This document shows, in pieces, positions 37,369-45,487 of a stretch of DNA of 64,000 nt. Numbering within the stretch: the first letter of the stretch is position 1; the number at the start of each line of letters is the position of its first letter. Where the stretch lies: NCBI RefSeq assembly GCF_000019225.1, contig NC_010995.1:3418501-3482500 (forward strand). Reading direction: 5' to 3'. The notes under the pieces are model-generated. The model made no database searches and was not told where the DNA came from. It was given only the letters and a program-made list of their open reading frames with translations. The stretch is from Cellvibrio japonicus Ueda107 (GTDB lineage: Bacteria; Pseudomonadota; Gammaproteobacteria; Pseudomonadales; Cellvibrionaceae). Made by a program: the position numbers and the translations under genes.

Positions 37369-38613
37369 TTAAAAGAAGGTAATTTCAGATTTTTCCGGCG
37401 CCCGCGTATGGTTTGCACCATGGTGCACATCGACTTGCTCAAGCGTGGTGTAGGTGCGGCGTATTTCAGACAACCACTGCTGGATATCCAACGGCTGAAT
37501 CCTGCTGCCCTGACGCAGGTGGGACTCATGTTCCTCAATTACCGCCACCAGCTTATTCATATCATGGGTGACATGCCCCAAGATCTGGCTGACACGATCC
37601 TGGAATTGCAGGTTAACCAGCACCTCTTCCACACTGTGCTGCACCCCGGTACTTTCCTGCTCCAGCACATGGGCAGATTGCAGAATATGTTCACTGGAGT
37701 GCTGGAACTGCTCGATAACCTGGGAGATAGATGACTCCGAGGCACTGAGCCGCGAACTATCTTCCTCCGCATAAGCGGTTGTGCGATCCAGGGTGGTTTG
37801 CAAGGTGGAGTTCACCTGTTCAATGCGTTTACCAATGCGTGAGCCGGTTTCACCGGAGCGGGTGGACAGTGTGCGCACCTCATCGGCAACCACCGCAAAA
37901 CCGCGGCCATATTCACCGGCACGTGCCGCCTCAATCGCCGCATTTAACGCTAACAAATTCGTCTGCGATGCAATGCCCGCCACCTCGGCACTCATTCCAC
38001 TTAATTCCACTGTGATCTTGGACAAGCCGGAAATCTCACCCAGCAAGTCATCGCGCTGTTCGATCGCATGGCGCAGGGTCTCGGTGATCTTACCCAATTC
38101 CCGGCTGGCAAATTGGATAACACCGCCAAGGCCGGTATCCCCTTTCATGCTGCCCGCTGTTGCACTGGAGCTGGCCACAGCCGCTTGCAAACGGCTGTGG
38201 ATATCGGAAAAACGATTTACCAATTGGGCGACACTGGATTCCAATTGATGGCGAGCCAAGTCTGTTTGCCTTTGCCAAAGCGGCAAGAGTTCGCGGATAA
38301 GATGCTGGTAGTTTTCCACCAAAATTTTATGTTGTTCAGCCTGTTGCACCTGTAAACCCAATGCGGCCAGTTCCAGGTCTGTATCGCGTTTGCTGTTGCG
38401 CAGCGCCAGCCACTGCGTTCCCAACCAGGCACACAAACCCAGGATGACAACAGCCCACACCAGCTTTACCAAGGTGCTGGTCGCCGTAAAAAACACCAGC
38501 ACCAATGCCACTACACCGAGCAGCACCAACCCCGCCAATGGCAAGAGCGATGGTTGCCCGACCGGATTTGACGAAGCGGCCGCTGCCTGACCGTAATGAT
38601 TTCCGGTATTCAT
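37369..38613 (-). CDS. membrane-bound chemoreceptor without a periplasmic sensor domain
   Basis: A 414-residue MCP-type protein: two closely spaced transmembrane helices about residues 24-63 with almost no loop, then directly a cytoplasmic methyl-accepting signalling domain (QTNLLALNAAIEAARAGEYG, VVADEVRTLSTRSGE). There is no HAMP domain and no ligand-binding domain, so it may sense an internal or membrane signal or work in mixed arrays. The start ATG 38613 (MNTGNHYGQ) is preceded by a promoter and a structured leader. It is the first gene of the chemotaxis operon. Confidence 0.9.
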   Translation of the reverse strand: MNTGNHYGQAAAASSNPVGQPSLLPLAGLVLLGVVALVLVFFTATSTLVKLVWAVVILGLCAWLGTQWLALRNSKRDTDLELAALGLQVQQAEQHKILVENYQHLIRELLPLWQRQTDLARHQLESSVAQLVNRFSDIHSRLQAAVASSSATAGSMKGDTGLGGVIQFASRELGKITETLRHAIEQRDDLLGEISGLSKITVELSGMSAEVAGIASQTNLLALNAAIEAARAGEYGRGFAVVADEVRTLSTRSGETGSRIGKRIEQVNSTLQTTLDRTTAYAEEDSSRLSASESSISQVIEQFQHSSEHILQSAHVLEQESTGVQHSVEEVLVNLQFQDRVSQILGHVTHDMNKLVAVIEEHESHLRQGSRIQPLDIQQWLSEIRRTYTTLEQVDVHHGANHTRAPEKSEITFF

Positions 38614-38766
38614 AAATAACACTCAATTGCAAAGTAGAAAGACAGTTAACCGGCCAGCACGAGCCCCCGGTTATCCGGGAACCTGAGACCTGAATCAGCA
38701 AGGAGGCAGAACCTGGAGGCAATCCCAGCCTGCCGAAGCATCGTCGTGGTTGGTGGGGCATGACGT
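38614..38766 (-). promoter_or_regulatory. structured 5' leader of the chemotaxis operon
   Basis: About 150 untranslated bases lie between the predicted start and the first gene. Two hairpins are visible: GGCAG...CTGCC enclosing CTGG...CCAG; and CCCGG-ATAA-CCGGG. The second competes with a wider AACCGG...CCGGTT pairing, so two exclusive folds are possible. It does not match the cyclic-di-GMP riboswitch cores I know (no CAGGGCAAACC or GACGCAAAGCC). No reading frame is supported here. Confidence 0.4.
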
Positions 38767-38772
38767 CACTAA

Positions 38773-38801
38773 GGTATAGACGCGGTTTAAATTGATGTCA
38801 A
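38773..38801 (-). promoter_or_regulatory. sigma-70 promoter of the chemotaxis operon
   Basis: Minus strand TTGACA (38801-38796), a 17-bp spacer and TATACC (38778-38773). The -35 is perfect and the spacing ideal. Confidence 0.7.
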
Positions 38802-38964
38802 AAGAGGAGGATTGAGTGTTTTTACTTATAAACCCATGGCCGGTTACACCCTCAAAAACCATCGGTGTGAGATCGCGGAAAATGCGCAATAAAAGCGGGG
38901 AAAGCGCTGCCATGACAAACTCATGACAGCGCGCAGGTTGGCCGGGCAGAAACCATTGCCCATA

Positions 38965-39001
38965 AAAAAACCTGTGCCCGTTGAAAAAGCACAGGTTTTT
39001 T
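38965..39001 (-). terminator. intrinsic terminator after ppc
   Basis: AAAAAACCTGTGC and GCACAGGTTTTTT form a 13-bp stem with the loop CCGTTGAAAAA in between. The A/T runs flank it on both sides, so it works on either strand. It lies 28 bases after the ppc stop. Confidence 0.9.
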
Positions 39002-39028
39002 ATGGACGATAAAGCGAGAGGATATCAA

Positions 39029-41644
39029 TCAACCCGTATTGCGCATACCGGCAGCAATACCGGCCATAGTGACCTTAAGGGCACGCTCAAGGTCCGGACT
39101 GATATTTTCACTACTGCGGTAGCGCTTCAACAATTCTGCCTGGAGATAATTGAGTGGAGCCACATAAGGCTTACGCACTTCCAGCGATTGACGCAGCATA
39201 GGGTCATCACTGAGCAGCACATCCTGCTTTTTCAGGGTATTGAGCAATTGCTCAAGGCTGGCCAGATCCCCACGCAATTGCTCACCCAGGCCGCGGTATT
39301 CTGCCGGTACCAATTGCTGTTCGTAGTAGGTGCAGATGGGACCATCTGCCTTGCCCACCACCATTTCGAGCAAATCGATAAAACTGGAGAAGAAAGGCCA
39401 GTTGGCCATCATCTCGTCCAGCAGCTCCGGATCATTCGTCAGGGCATATTCAATGGCCTGGCGGGTGCCCAACCAGGCGGGCAGGTTGAGGCGCACCTGG
39501 GTCCAGGCAAATACCCAGGGAATCGCGCGCAGGCTTTCTACACCACCGGTCGATTTACGCTTGGCCGGACGGCTGCCCAGCGCCAGCAGGCTCAGTTCCT
39601 GTTCGGGTGTCAGGTTGCGGAAATAGGGGACAAAATCCTTGTGGCCGCGCACAACGCTGCGGTAGCCCTCAAGGCTGGCCGTGCCCATGCGCTCGATCAG
39701 GTCGCGCCATTCCGCTTTGGGTGCCGCATTGGGCGACAGGGTGGCGCGCAGGGTCGCCACCAGGTAGGAAGACAGGCTCTTGAAGGCGACGCGCGGCAGG
39801 CCGAACTTGTAGCGGATCATTTCCCCCTGTTCAGTCACGCGGATACGCCCCTTGACGGAACCGGGCGGCTGGGAGGCCATGGCTTTTTCTACCGGGCCAC
39901 CACCGCGCCCCACAGTGCCGCCACGACCGTGGAAGAGCACCATGGAAACCTTGTATTTGTCGGCCAGGGCTACCAGTTTTTCCTGGGCCTTGTACTGCGC
40001 CCAGGTTGCCGACAGCTTGCCTGCATCTTTGGCGGAGTCGGAATAGCCGATCATGATGGTTTGCTGATGGCTGGAATACTCCTGGTACCAGTCCAGTTCC
40101 CACAGGCGATCCATCACACTGGGCGCGCGATCCAGGTCGTCGAGGGTTTCAAAGAGCGGCACAATCGGCATGTTCCAGGTCATACCGCATTCTTTGAGCA
40201 GGAGCGCAACGGCCAGCACATCGGAAGGCTGCTGCGCCATGGAAATGATGTAATGGGACAGGATCTCGCGCGGTTCCTCGGCGATGATGCGACAGGTCGC
40301 CAGCACTTCTGCGGTATCGTCGCTCATCGGCCAGTTGTGTGGCATCAGCGGACGCTTGCTTTGCAGGGCATCCAGCAGGAAGGACTGGCGCTCCTCCTCA
40401 GACCAATTGCGGTAATTACCCAACTCCAGGTACTGCACCAGTTCGTCAATGGCCTGCACATGGCGCTCGCCATCCTGGCGGATATCGAGCGGCACCAGGT
40501 TGATGCCAAAACAGTGGACACGGCGAATGGTATCCAGCAGCGGGCCATTGGCAATATGGGGCAGGTCTACTTCATTGAGCGAGTTAAAACACAGGTTGAG
40601 TATACCCAGCAGGTCTTCGCGGCTGGTGATGAGATCAGCGGGTGATTCGATATTGCGCCCTTGCAAGCGCGCCTCTGCCCACTCCAGGGTTGACTGGATA
40701 CGTTTGCGCAGGTCGTACATGGCATCGCGATAGGGAGTGGCACTGTCGGGATAGAGTGCGCGCAGCTCGCTATTCGCCTCGCTCATGCTCAGGTCGCCAC
40801 CCAGGTTGTAGATGTCGCGCGCATAAAGCTCGGCAGCCATCCAACGGCCCAGCAAGAGCACTTCGCGGGTAATTTTGTGGGTGACATTGGGATTGCCATC
40901 GCGGTCGCCGCCCATCCACGAATAAAACTTGAAGGGGCGCAGGCTGGATGGCAGGGACCTACCCAGATGGCGTGCACAGACGCGATCCAGGTGGCGGATA
41001 AAATCGGGAACCGCCTGCCACAGGCTGTTTTCAATAACGGCAAAGCCCCATTTGGCTTCGTCCACGGCAGTGGGACGGATTGCCCGGATTTCGTCGGTGG
41101 CCCAAATTTCCTCTACCAGGCGGTGCAGGCGGCCGCGCAATTTATCCTGCTCAAAATTCAGCAGGCTGGGATTCTGGCGATCGGCCAGGGTATCTACAAT
41201 CTGGTCGTACTTGCGAATCAGGGTGCGGCGGGTAACCTCGGTCGGGTGCGCGGTGAGCACCAGTTCGATGCGCAGCTTGCCGATCACGCCAGCCAGGGCA
41301 TCTTTACCCTTTTCTTCGGCCAGTTGCTGCAAAAGTATTTGCAGCTTGTCATCGCCTTCGGATTCCGCGCTAGAGAAATACTCCTGGTCGGCGATATTAG
41401 CCAGGTTAAGGAACTGGTTAAAAGCGCGCACGATGGGCAGCACGTCTTTATCGTCCAGGCTGCTGAGCATAGTCACCAGCGGTGCAGAATCGCCATTCTC
41501 CGCCTGATTAATCGCCTTGCCCACCTGACGAATCTTCTCGACCTTATCAAAAAGGTCGGCACCTTCGTGAGCGTGAATCGTCTCGCCCAGGAGTTCTCCC
41601 AGCAGGCGGACGTTCTCGCGGAGGGTTTCAGGCAATTTCAGCAT
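39029..41644 (-). CDS. ppc: phosphoenolpyruvate carboxylase
   Basis: Ppc carboxylates phosphoenolpyruvate to oxaloacetate, refilling the TCA cycle. It is 871 residues. Catalytic motifs: VLTAHPTEVTRR, GGDRDGNPNVTHKI, GYSDSAKDAGKLSATW and FHGRGGTVGRGGGP. The C-terminus ends RNTG, the conserved tail that enters the active site. It stands alone, with its own terminator. Confidence 0.98.
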   Translation of the reverse strand: MLKLPETLRENVRLLGELLGETIHAHEGADLFDKVEKIRQVGKAINQAENGDSAPLVTMLSSLDDKDVLPIVRAFNQFLNLANIADQEYFSSAESEGDDKLQILLQQLAEEKGKDALAGVIGKLRIELVLTAHPTEVTRRTLIRKYDQIVDTLADRQNPSLLNFEQDKLRGRLHRLVEEIWATDEIRAIRPTAVDEAKWGFAVIENSLWQAVPDFIRHLDRVCARHLGRSLPSSLRPFKFYSWMGGDRDGNPNVTHKITREVLLLGRWMAAELYARDIYNLGGDLSMSEANSELRALYPDSATPYRDAMYDLRKRIQSTLEWAEARLQGRNIESPADLITSREDLLGILNLCFNSLNEVDLPHIANGPLLDTIRRVHCFGINLVPLDIRQDGERHVQAIDELVQYLELGNYRNWSEEERQSFLLDALQSKRPLMPHNWPMSDDTAEVLATCRIIAEEPREILSHYIISMAQQPSDVLAVALLLKECGMTWNMPIVPLFETLDDLDRAPSVMDRLWELDWYQEYSSHQQTIMIGYSDSAKDAGKLSATWAQYKAQEKLVALADKYKVSMVLFHGRGGTVGRGGGPVEKAMASQPPGSVKGRIRVTEQGEMIRYKFGLPRVAFKSLSSYLVATLRATLSPNAAPKAEWRDLIERMGTASLEGYRSVVRGHKDFVPYFRNLTPEQELSLLALGSRPAKRKSTGGVESLRAIPWVFAWTQVRLNLPAWLGTRQAIEYALTNDPELLDEMMANWPFFSSFIDLLEMVVGKADGPICTYYEQQLVPAEYRGLGEQLRGDLASLEQLLNTLKKQDVLLSDDPMLRQSLEVRKPYVAPLNYLQAELLKRYRSSENISPDLERALKVTMAGIAAGMRNTG

Positions 41645-42074
41645 GGGGGTTCTCCAGCAAGGTCAAGTAAATCAGTTACCAGTTAACAGGAACTATGAAC
41701 ACTGACGGCGCAGCGCGACAGAATTGTGCACGTTATTGGACATAAAAGCACAGCCCGGAACGCCCCTTTATACAGACACAAAAAGGGCGGCGCAGATTAC
41801 AAACTCATCCCCGCAAGTGCAAGCCCGGCGAGGGTATTGACACGTAAATTCGCCATTAACCTTTTTAGTGTGGCCCATCATCACCGCGGTATGGCGCTGT
41901 TACCAGCACAGTACAGATGGATACTCAGCAAATAGCATGCCTTGGCTCCCGGACCAAACCGGGCAACAAGACACCCGGGTTGGTACGGGCACCACTGATC
42001 AAACTAACGCCCGTTTAAGCAAACTCCAGCGCCATCGCATTCCCGGCCGTGGAGCCCAAAGCTTTTACACACAC

Positions 42075-42083
42075 TTATCCACA
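42075..42083 (+). promoter_or_regulatory. DnaA-box-like 9-mer
   Basis: TTATCCACA is the perfect consensus DnaA box, followed by TGTGGA at 42090. A single box with no others nearby is not evidence of an origin; it may be coincidence or a titration/regulatory site. Confidence 0.3.
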
Positions 42084-42217
42084 GATACTGTGGAAAACGA
42101 CCTGGGGATATTGACCAGACGACAGTCAAAACGCATTTATATCGATCAGTGCAGATCCCCCCTGCTGAGATCCCTCTACTGGTTATCCAGGAATATTAGC
42201 CATAGCTAATTTACCAG

Positions 42218-42245
42218 CCATAAATATAATTTATAGTATTTATGG
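42218..42245. repeat. AT-rich inverted repeat upstream of the interrupted gene
   Basis: CCATAAATA (42218-42226) and TATTTATGG (42237-42245) form a perfect 9-bp inverted repeat around 10 bases. It lies 130 bases before the secreted-protein start and could be an operator. Confidence 0.45.
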
Positions 42246-42375
42246 TTGACGTAGACGACTGCCGCCAATAGTATCTCGGGCGTTGACAGTGGATGTTAAT
42301 TCCTTCCTTCACATCCTCATTATCCGAATCTGTCATTTATCAATAACCAATAATTTATTTAAAAGGATTGCGCCC

Positions 42376-42645
42376 ATGCGTTTGTTTCTTATACGCACCT
42401 TAATGGGTATGTTGATGTTTTTGTGCTCAGGTATTTATGCCTATGGACAAACATTTTCACTACCTTCAACAAATACAACGGGGACTTACTCAATTAGTTA
42501 CTCGCATCCAGCTGGAGTAATAGGTTCGACCGTGATTGAGGAGTTAGTTAATGGCAATTGGATACCCATAGGTGGTGGAGGCTCGTTAAGTGGTGTTATA
42601 AACATCACCAAAACCCAAAGTGGGACTTATTCAGTAAACGCCTAA
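42376..42645 (+). pseudogene. secreted beta-sandwich protein, 5' part cut by IS66
   Basis: ATG 42376 has AAAGGA about 10 bases upstream. Residues 1-24 look like a signal peptide (MRLFLIRTLMGMLMFLCSG... AYG). The mature part (TFSLPSTNTTGTYSISYS... GTYS) resembles a fibronectin-type or Ig-like domain of the kind seen near the start of large secreted Rhs-like or adhesin proteins; that comparison is from memory. The last native codon is at 42631-42633; three codons of the IS end follow and then TAA at 42643-42645. The frame would continue into the ORF on the far side of the IS if the element were removed cleanly. Confidence 0.7.
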
Positions 42646-42657
42646 CTAACCCCATCC
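42634..42657. repeat. left terminal inverted repeat of the IS66 element
   Basis: It begins GTAAACGCCTAAC and matches the reverse complement of the right end at 22 of 24 positions. It contains the tnpC stop codon. Confidence 0.9.
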
Positions 42658-44210
42658 TTGTAATTCCACGGTAATAATGCCTCGATCTGTTCGAGGCTTG
42701 TCGCATTGGGTAATTCAGTGAAGATTGTTTTTAAATACCCATAAGGCTCCAGCCCATTGGCCTTGGCGGTTTCAATCACACTGTATAAATTTGCACTCGC
42801 CGTGGCCCCTTTGGGACTTGTGGAGAATAGCCAGTTTTTTCGCCCAATCACAAACGGGCGGATTGCATTCTCCGCTGCATTGTTATCAATCGGATAATCC
42901 CCCGATTCCACATAGCGAACCAGCTTCGGCCATTGTTCATGCAAATAATGCAATGCCTTTCCAATCAACGATTGTGGCGGTGAATGTGCCAAGCCTTTAT
43001 CCAACCAGACTTTTATTTTTTGTAACACCGGCAGCGATTGTGTTTGTCTCAGTTGATATTTTTCTTCCGGCGTTTTGTCCTTAATCGCCTTTTCTATTCC
43101 ATAGAGCTGCTGGATAAACGCAATCGCTTGATCTGCTTTACCGGTTTTTCCCTTCGCCTGGATTTTTTGTGCCTCGATAAACTTGCGACGCGCATGTGCC
43201 CAACAGGCTAAATGGGTAATACCCTTTTTTTCACAAGGTGCGTTGTAAGCTGCATAGCCATCGGTCATGAGTGCGCCATTAAAATCACGTAGCAATTCCG
43301 TGATTACTTTTCCACTGCGTGTCGGTTCGTAGCGATAAAGCACTGCTGCACACGTGGGTTGCGTACTGCGCAATACCCACATAAAACTCTGTGTTTCAGC
43401 CGCACGACCGGTTTCATTCAACACCTGCACACGCGTTTCATCCGCATGAAGAATCGTTTGTTCCAACATTCTTTCGTGCAGCAAGTTAATTAATGGCTGC
43501 ACCAGGTTTCCACAACGGATCATCCAGTTGGCGAGTGTAGTGCGATCCATCTCCACACCAATACGTTTGAAAATGTCCGTCTGGCGATACAGCGGCATGG
43601 CATCTACATATTTTTGCGTGGCAATATGGGCCAACAGCCCGGGTGAGGCGATACTTTTTTCAATCGGTTGTGCGGGTTTCTTTGCGGTCACAAGATAGTT
43701 TTCGCAACAGGGGCAGGCGTATTTCAATCGTTTGTGATGTAACACCCGAACACTGGCGGGGATAATGTCTAATTGTTCGTGGGATTCAAAACCGATGGGT
43801 TTTAATAACGATCCATCGTGCGGACAGCATTTTTGATCCTCAGGCAGATCGTGGGTAATCTCGATACGATGTAGCTCTTTGGGAATGGATGCACGTTTCT
43901 TCTTGCGTTTATGCTCCGCTACAACAACCGTGTCATCGGCAAAGGCATCCACTTGTTCAGGGGCTTCGGCTTCCGCGGTATCCTCCGCTTCGGTAAAGAC
44001 CAGCTCCGCTTGAAGCACTTCCTGCTTTTCACTGGAACTGCCAAATTGTTTTTGCTGAAGCGAGAGGATATATTCTTCAAGAATACGAATGCGTTTTTCT
44101 TTGCTTTGAAGGGACTTTTCCTGCGCTGAAATAATATCGTCTTTATCGGCAACTATTTTTTGCAGATCAATATTTTCTTGCAGAAGATCGGGTTTGTTTT
44201 CCATCCACAC
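42642..44210 (-). CDS. tnpC: IS66 family transposase TnpC
   Basis: The 522-residue DDE transposase of IS66 elements. An N-terminal leucine-rich coiled coil (QENIDLQKIVADKDDIISAQEK) is followed by the QKQFGSSSEK motif, a zinc-finger-like CPCCENYL segment, the catalytic core (HADETRVQVLNETGR, MTDGYAAYN, CWAHARRKF) and DNNAAENAIRPFVIGRKNWLF at the C-terminus. The frame is intact and its stop lies inside the left inverted repeat. ATG 44204 (MENKPD) is an equally good start. Confidence 0.95.
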   Translation of the reverse strand: MWMENKPDLLQENIDLQKIVADKDDIISAQEKSLQSKEKRIRILEEYILSLQQKQFGSSSEKQEVLQAELVFTEAEDTAEAEAPEQVDAFADDTVVVAEHKRKKKRASIPKELHRIEITHDLPEDQKCCPHDGSLLKPIGFESHEQLDIIPASVRVLHHKRLKYACPCCENYLVTAKKPAQPIEKSIASPGLLAHIATQKYVDAMPLYRQTDIFKRIGVEMDRTTLANWMIRCGNLVQPLINLLHERMLEQTILHADETRVQVLNETGRAAETQSFMWVLRSTQPTCAAVLYRYEPTRSGKVITELLRDFNGALMTDGYAAYNAPCEKKGITHLACWAHARRKFIEAQKIQAKGKTGKADQAIAFIQQLYGIEKAIKDKTPEEKYQLRQTQSLPVLQKIKVWLDKGLAHSPPQSLIGKALHYLHEQWPKLVRYVESGDYPIDNNAAENAIRPFVIGRKNWLFSTSPKGATASANLYSVIETAKANGLEPYGYLKTIFTELPNATSLEQIEALLPWNYKDGVS

Positions 44211-44242
44211 ATCTTATAAAAAACCTGCGCAGGTTGATAGCA

Positions 44243-44591
44243 CTAATTCGCCGAGAAGAAATATTTTTCTGTGTGTGGTTGAAGCTTTTCAATATCTAAC
44301 CCGCGCAACAGCCAATCAAACTGTTCGTGAGTCAGTGATAACACAGCATCACCCCGGCGTGGCCATTTGAATTTATCTTTTTCCAATCGTTTGTACCACA
44401 GACAAAACCCGGTTTTATCCCAGGAGGATTTTTATTTTATTGCGGGTGCGATTGCCAAACACAAACACGGATCGGGAAAATACCTCCAGTGCCATGGACT
44501 CCTGCACCAAGACACTCAACCCATTAATGGATTTGCGAAAATCCACCGGTTGCCGGTGTACGTATACCGGTACATCATCCCACTGGATCAT
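44243..44591 (-). pseudogene. tnpB: IS66 accessory protein TnpB, frameshifted
   Basis: The start MIQWDDVPVYVHRQPVDFRKS (ATG 44591, ATGA overlap with tnpA) matches TnpB, but the frame stops at 44415-44417 after KIKILLG. The rest of the protein continues in another frame: WDKTGFCLWYKRLEKD... QPHTEKYFFSAN, stop 44243-44245. The shift lies near 44420-44427 in the run AAAATCCTCCTGG. Two missing bases or one extra base would explain it. A sequencing error or programmed frameshift are alternatives. Confidence 0.88.
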
Positions 44592-44902
44592 GCCAACGCC
44601 CTGAGCAATTGGGCCAGCCACTGAGGTGGCGGTAGTGTGCCAAATTCAAGCTGGCCTACATGATGGCGAATGGTCAGTGATGCAGCCTTCACACCAGAAG
44701 CTTCGTGCGGTATTTTGGGCTTTACTTTTACACGAACAAAACCGGCTTCCTCTTTACTGGCCATCTTTGCCAATTGTTTGCGGCGCAAGCTGAAGTATTT
44801 GGGGCACAGCTCGTTCTGCTTACAAAAAACGGCTGCTGATACACCGCTGGCGTCGTGCTGCGCAAACAGTGCTCGCCATTGTTCTTCGTTACGTTTTTTC
44901 AT
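44588..44902 (-). CDS. tnpA: IS66 accessory protein TnpA
   Basis: A 104-residue protein with a helix-turn-helix-like N-terminus (WRALFAQHDASGVSAAVFCKQN) and the LRRKQLAKM segment typical of IS66 TnpA. It probably helps bind the element's ends. It overlaps tnpB by 4 bases. Confidence 0.9.
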   Translation of the reverse strand: MKKRNEEQWRALFAQHDASGVSAAVFCKQNELCPKYFSLRRKQLAKMASKEEAGFVRVKVKPKIPHEASGVKAASLTIRHHVGQLEFGTLPPPQWLAQLLRALA

Positions 44903-44958
44903 AAGGCCTCCTGGTGAATTTAGGAAAAGTACCTTAGTAAAAAAACAATTAACTCGAT

Positions 44959-44982
44959 AGATGGGGTTAGTTAGGCGCTTAC
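44959..44982. repeat. right terminal inverted repeat of the IS66 element
   Basis: Read inward from 44982 it begins GTAAGCGCCTAAC. It differs from the left end at position 5 (G for A) and at position 24. Confidence 0.9.
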
Positions 44983-44988
44983 CTTCTT

Positions 44989-45420
44989 ATGAGCCCTTAT
45001 ACCCTTAGCACAGAGAATGAATCATCACAAAAAGATACAGCCGGATATGTATCAATTCTTTTCACAAATACAAATGTATATCGAAGAACCATTGATTCCG
45101 CACCTATTATTGGCAGCGGCAAAGAAGATTACTCTATAAAAATAGGCTGTATGGGACGAAGTGACTGCATCGCCAAAATAGACTCGATACATATTCTTAT
45201 TTCATCAAAAAAGAACACTGTAAAATCTTGCGAAAAAACAATTTATGCACGCATCATTATAAACCCAGATTCAACTGCATATGGCGAAAGCAAAAAAAAC
45301 GAAGCAGACATATACGATATTGATCACACAGGAAAATGCGTAACTCACCTAGGTAATTCTTACAAAATTAAAAAATCAATTTTTGAAATTTTAAACAATA
45401 GACCCATTCAAGAGTGGTAA
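44989..45420 (+). CDS. AT-rich orphan protein, possibly the 3' part of the IS66-cut gene
   Basis: A 143-residue frame beginning 7 bases after the IS end, with no recognisable family. It is hydrophilic, with Cys at the CMGRSDC, KSCEKT and GKCV positions and many Ser, Ile and Lys; no signal peptide or transmembrane segment. Codons are far more AT-rich than in the neighbours. The frame is open back to 44971 and lines up with the frame of the secreted fragment at 42376-42633. It is either the C-terminal domain of that protein or a separate gene truncated at its start by the insertion. Confidence 0.5.
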   Translation: MSPYTLSTENESSQKDTAGYVSILFTNTNVYRRTIDSAPIIGSGKEDYSIKIGCMGRSDCIAKIDSIHILISSKKNTVKSCEKTIYARIIINPDSTAYGESKKNEADIYDIDHTGKCVTHLGNSYKIKKSIFEILNNRPIQEW

Positions 45421-45487
45421 AAAAATCCCTGTTACATCTATAACAAAGAAAACAGCTTATGTGAAATTAACTATACGTAGACAGCCT

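Larger units (their letters stand above)
41645..42375. other. 731-bp intergenic region before the accessory patch
   Basis: No gene is supported. It contains an inverted repeat ACCAAACCGGG/CCCGGGTTGGT (41953-41963 and 41974-41984, one mismatch), a DnaA-box-like TTATCCACA (42075-42083) and an AT-rich inverted repeat (42218-42245). The base composition becomes AT-rich from about 42190 on. Confidence 0.6.
42634..44982 (-). mobile_element. IS66-family insertion sequence
   Basis: A 2349-bp element carrying tnpA, tnpB and tnpC in the usual order, bounded by terminal inverted repeats that begin GTAA and GTAA, as IS66 ends do. The 8-bp flanks are CTTATTCA on the left and CTTCTTAT on the right: they do not match, so the expected target duplication is missing. 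That suggests a later deletion or recombination at one end. tnpB has a frameshift, so the copy is probably not autonomous. Confidence 0.93.

Noticed and set aside
38614..38766. Cyclic-di-GMP (GEMM) riboswitch in the chemotaxis leader
   Set aside because: The conserved core sequences are absent; only a generic structured leader is supported.
38695..38913. Minus-strand 72-codon frame before the chemotaxis operon
   Set aside because: It spans the promoter at 38773-38801, has no clear ribosome site and no recognisable sequence.
38981..40645. Plus-strand open frame of 554 codons across ppc
   Set aside because: It lies wholly antisense to ppc, starts inside the terminator hairpin region and has the His/Gln-rich composition typical of the shadow frame of a GC-rich gene.
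42075..42083. Replication origin
   Set aside because: Only one DnaA box and no dnaA, dnaN or gidA genes nearby.
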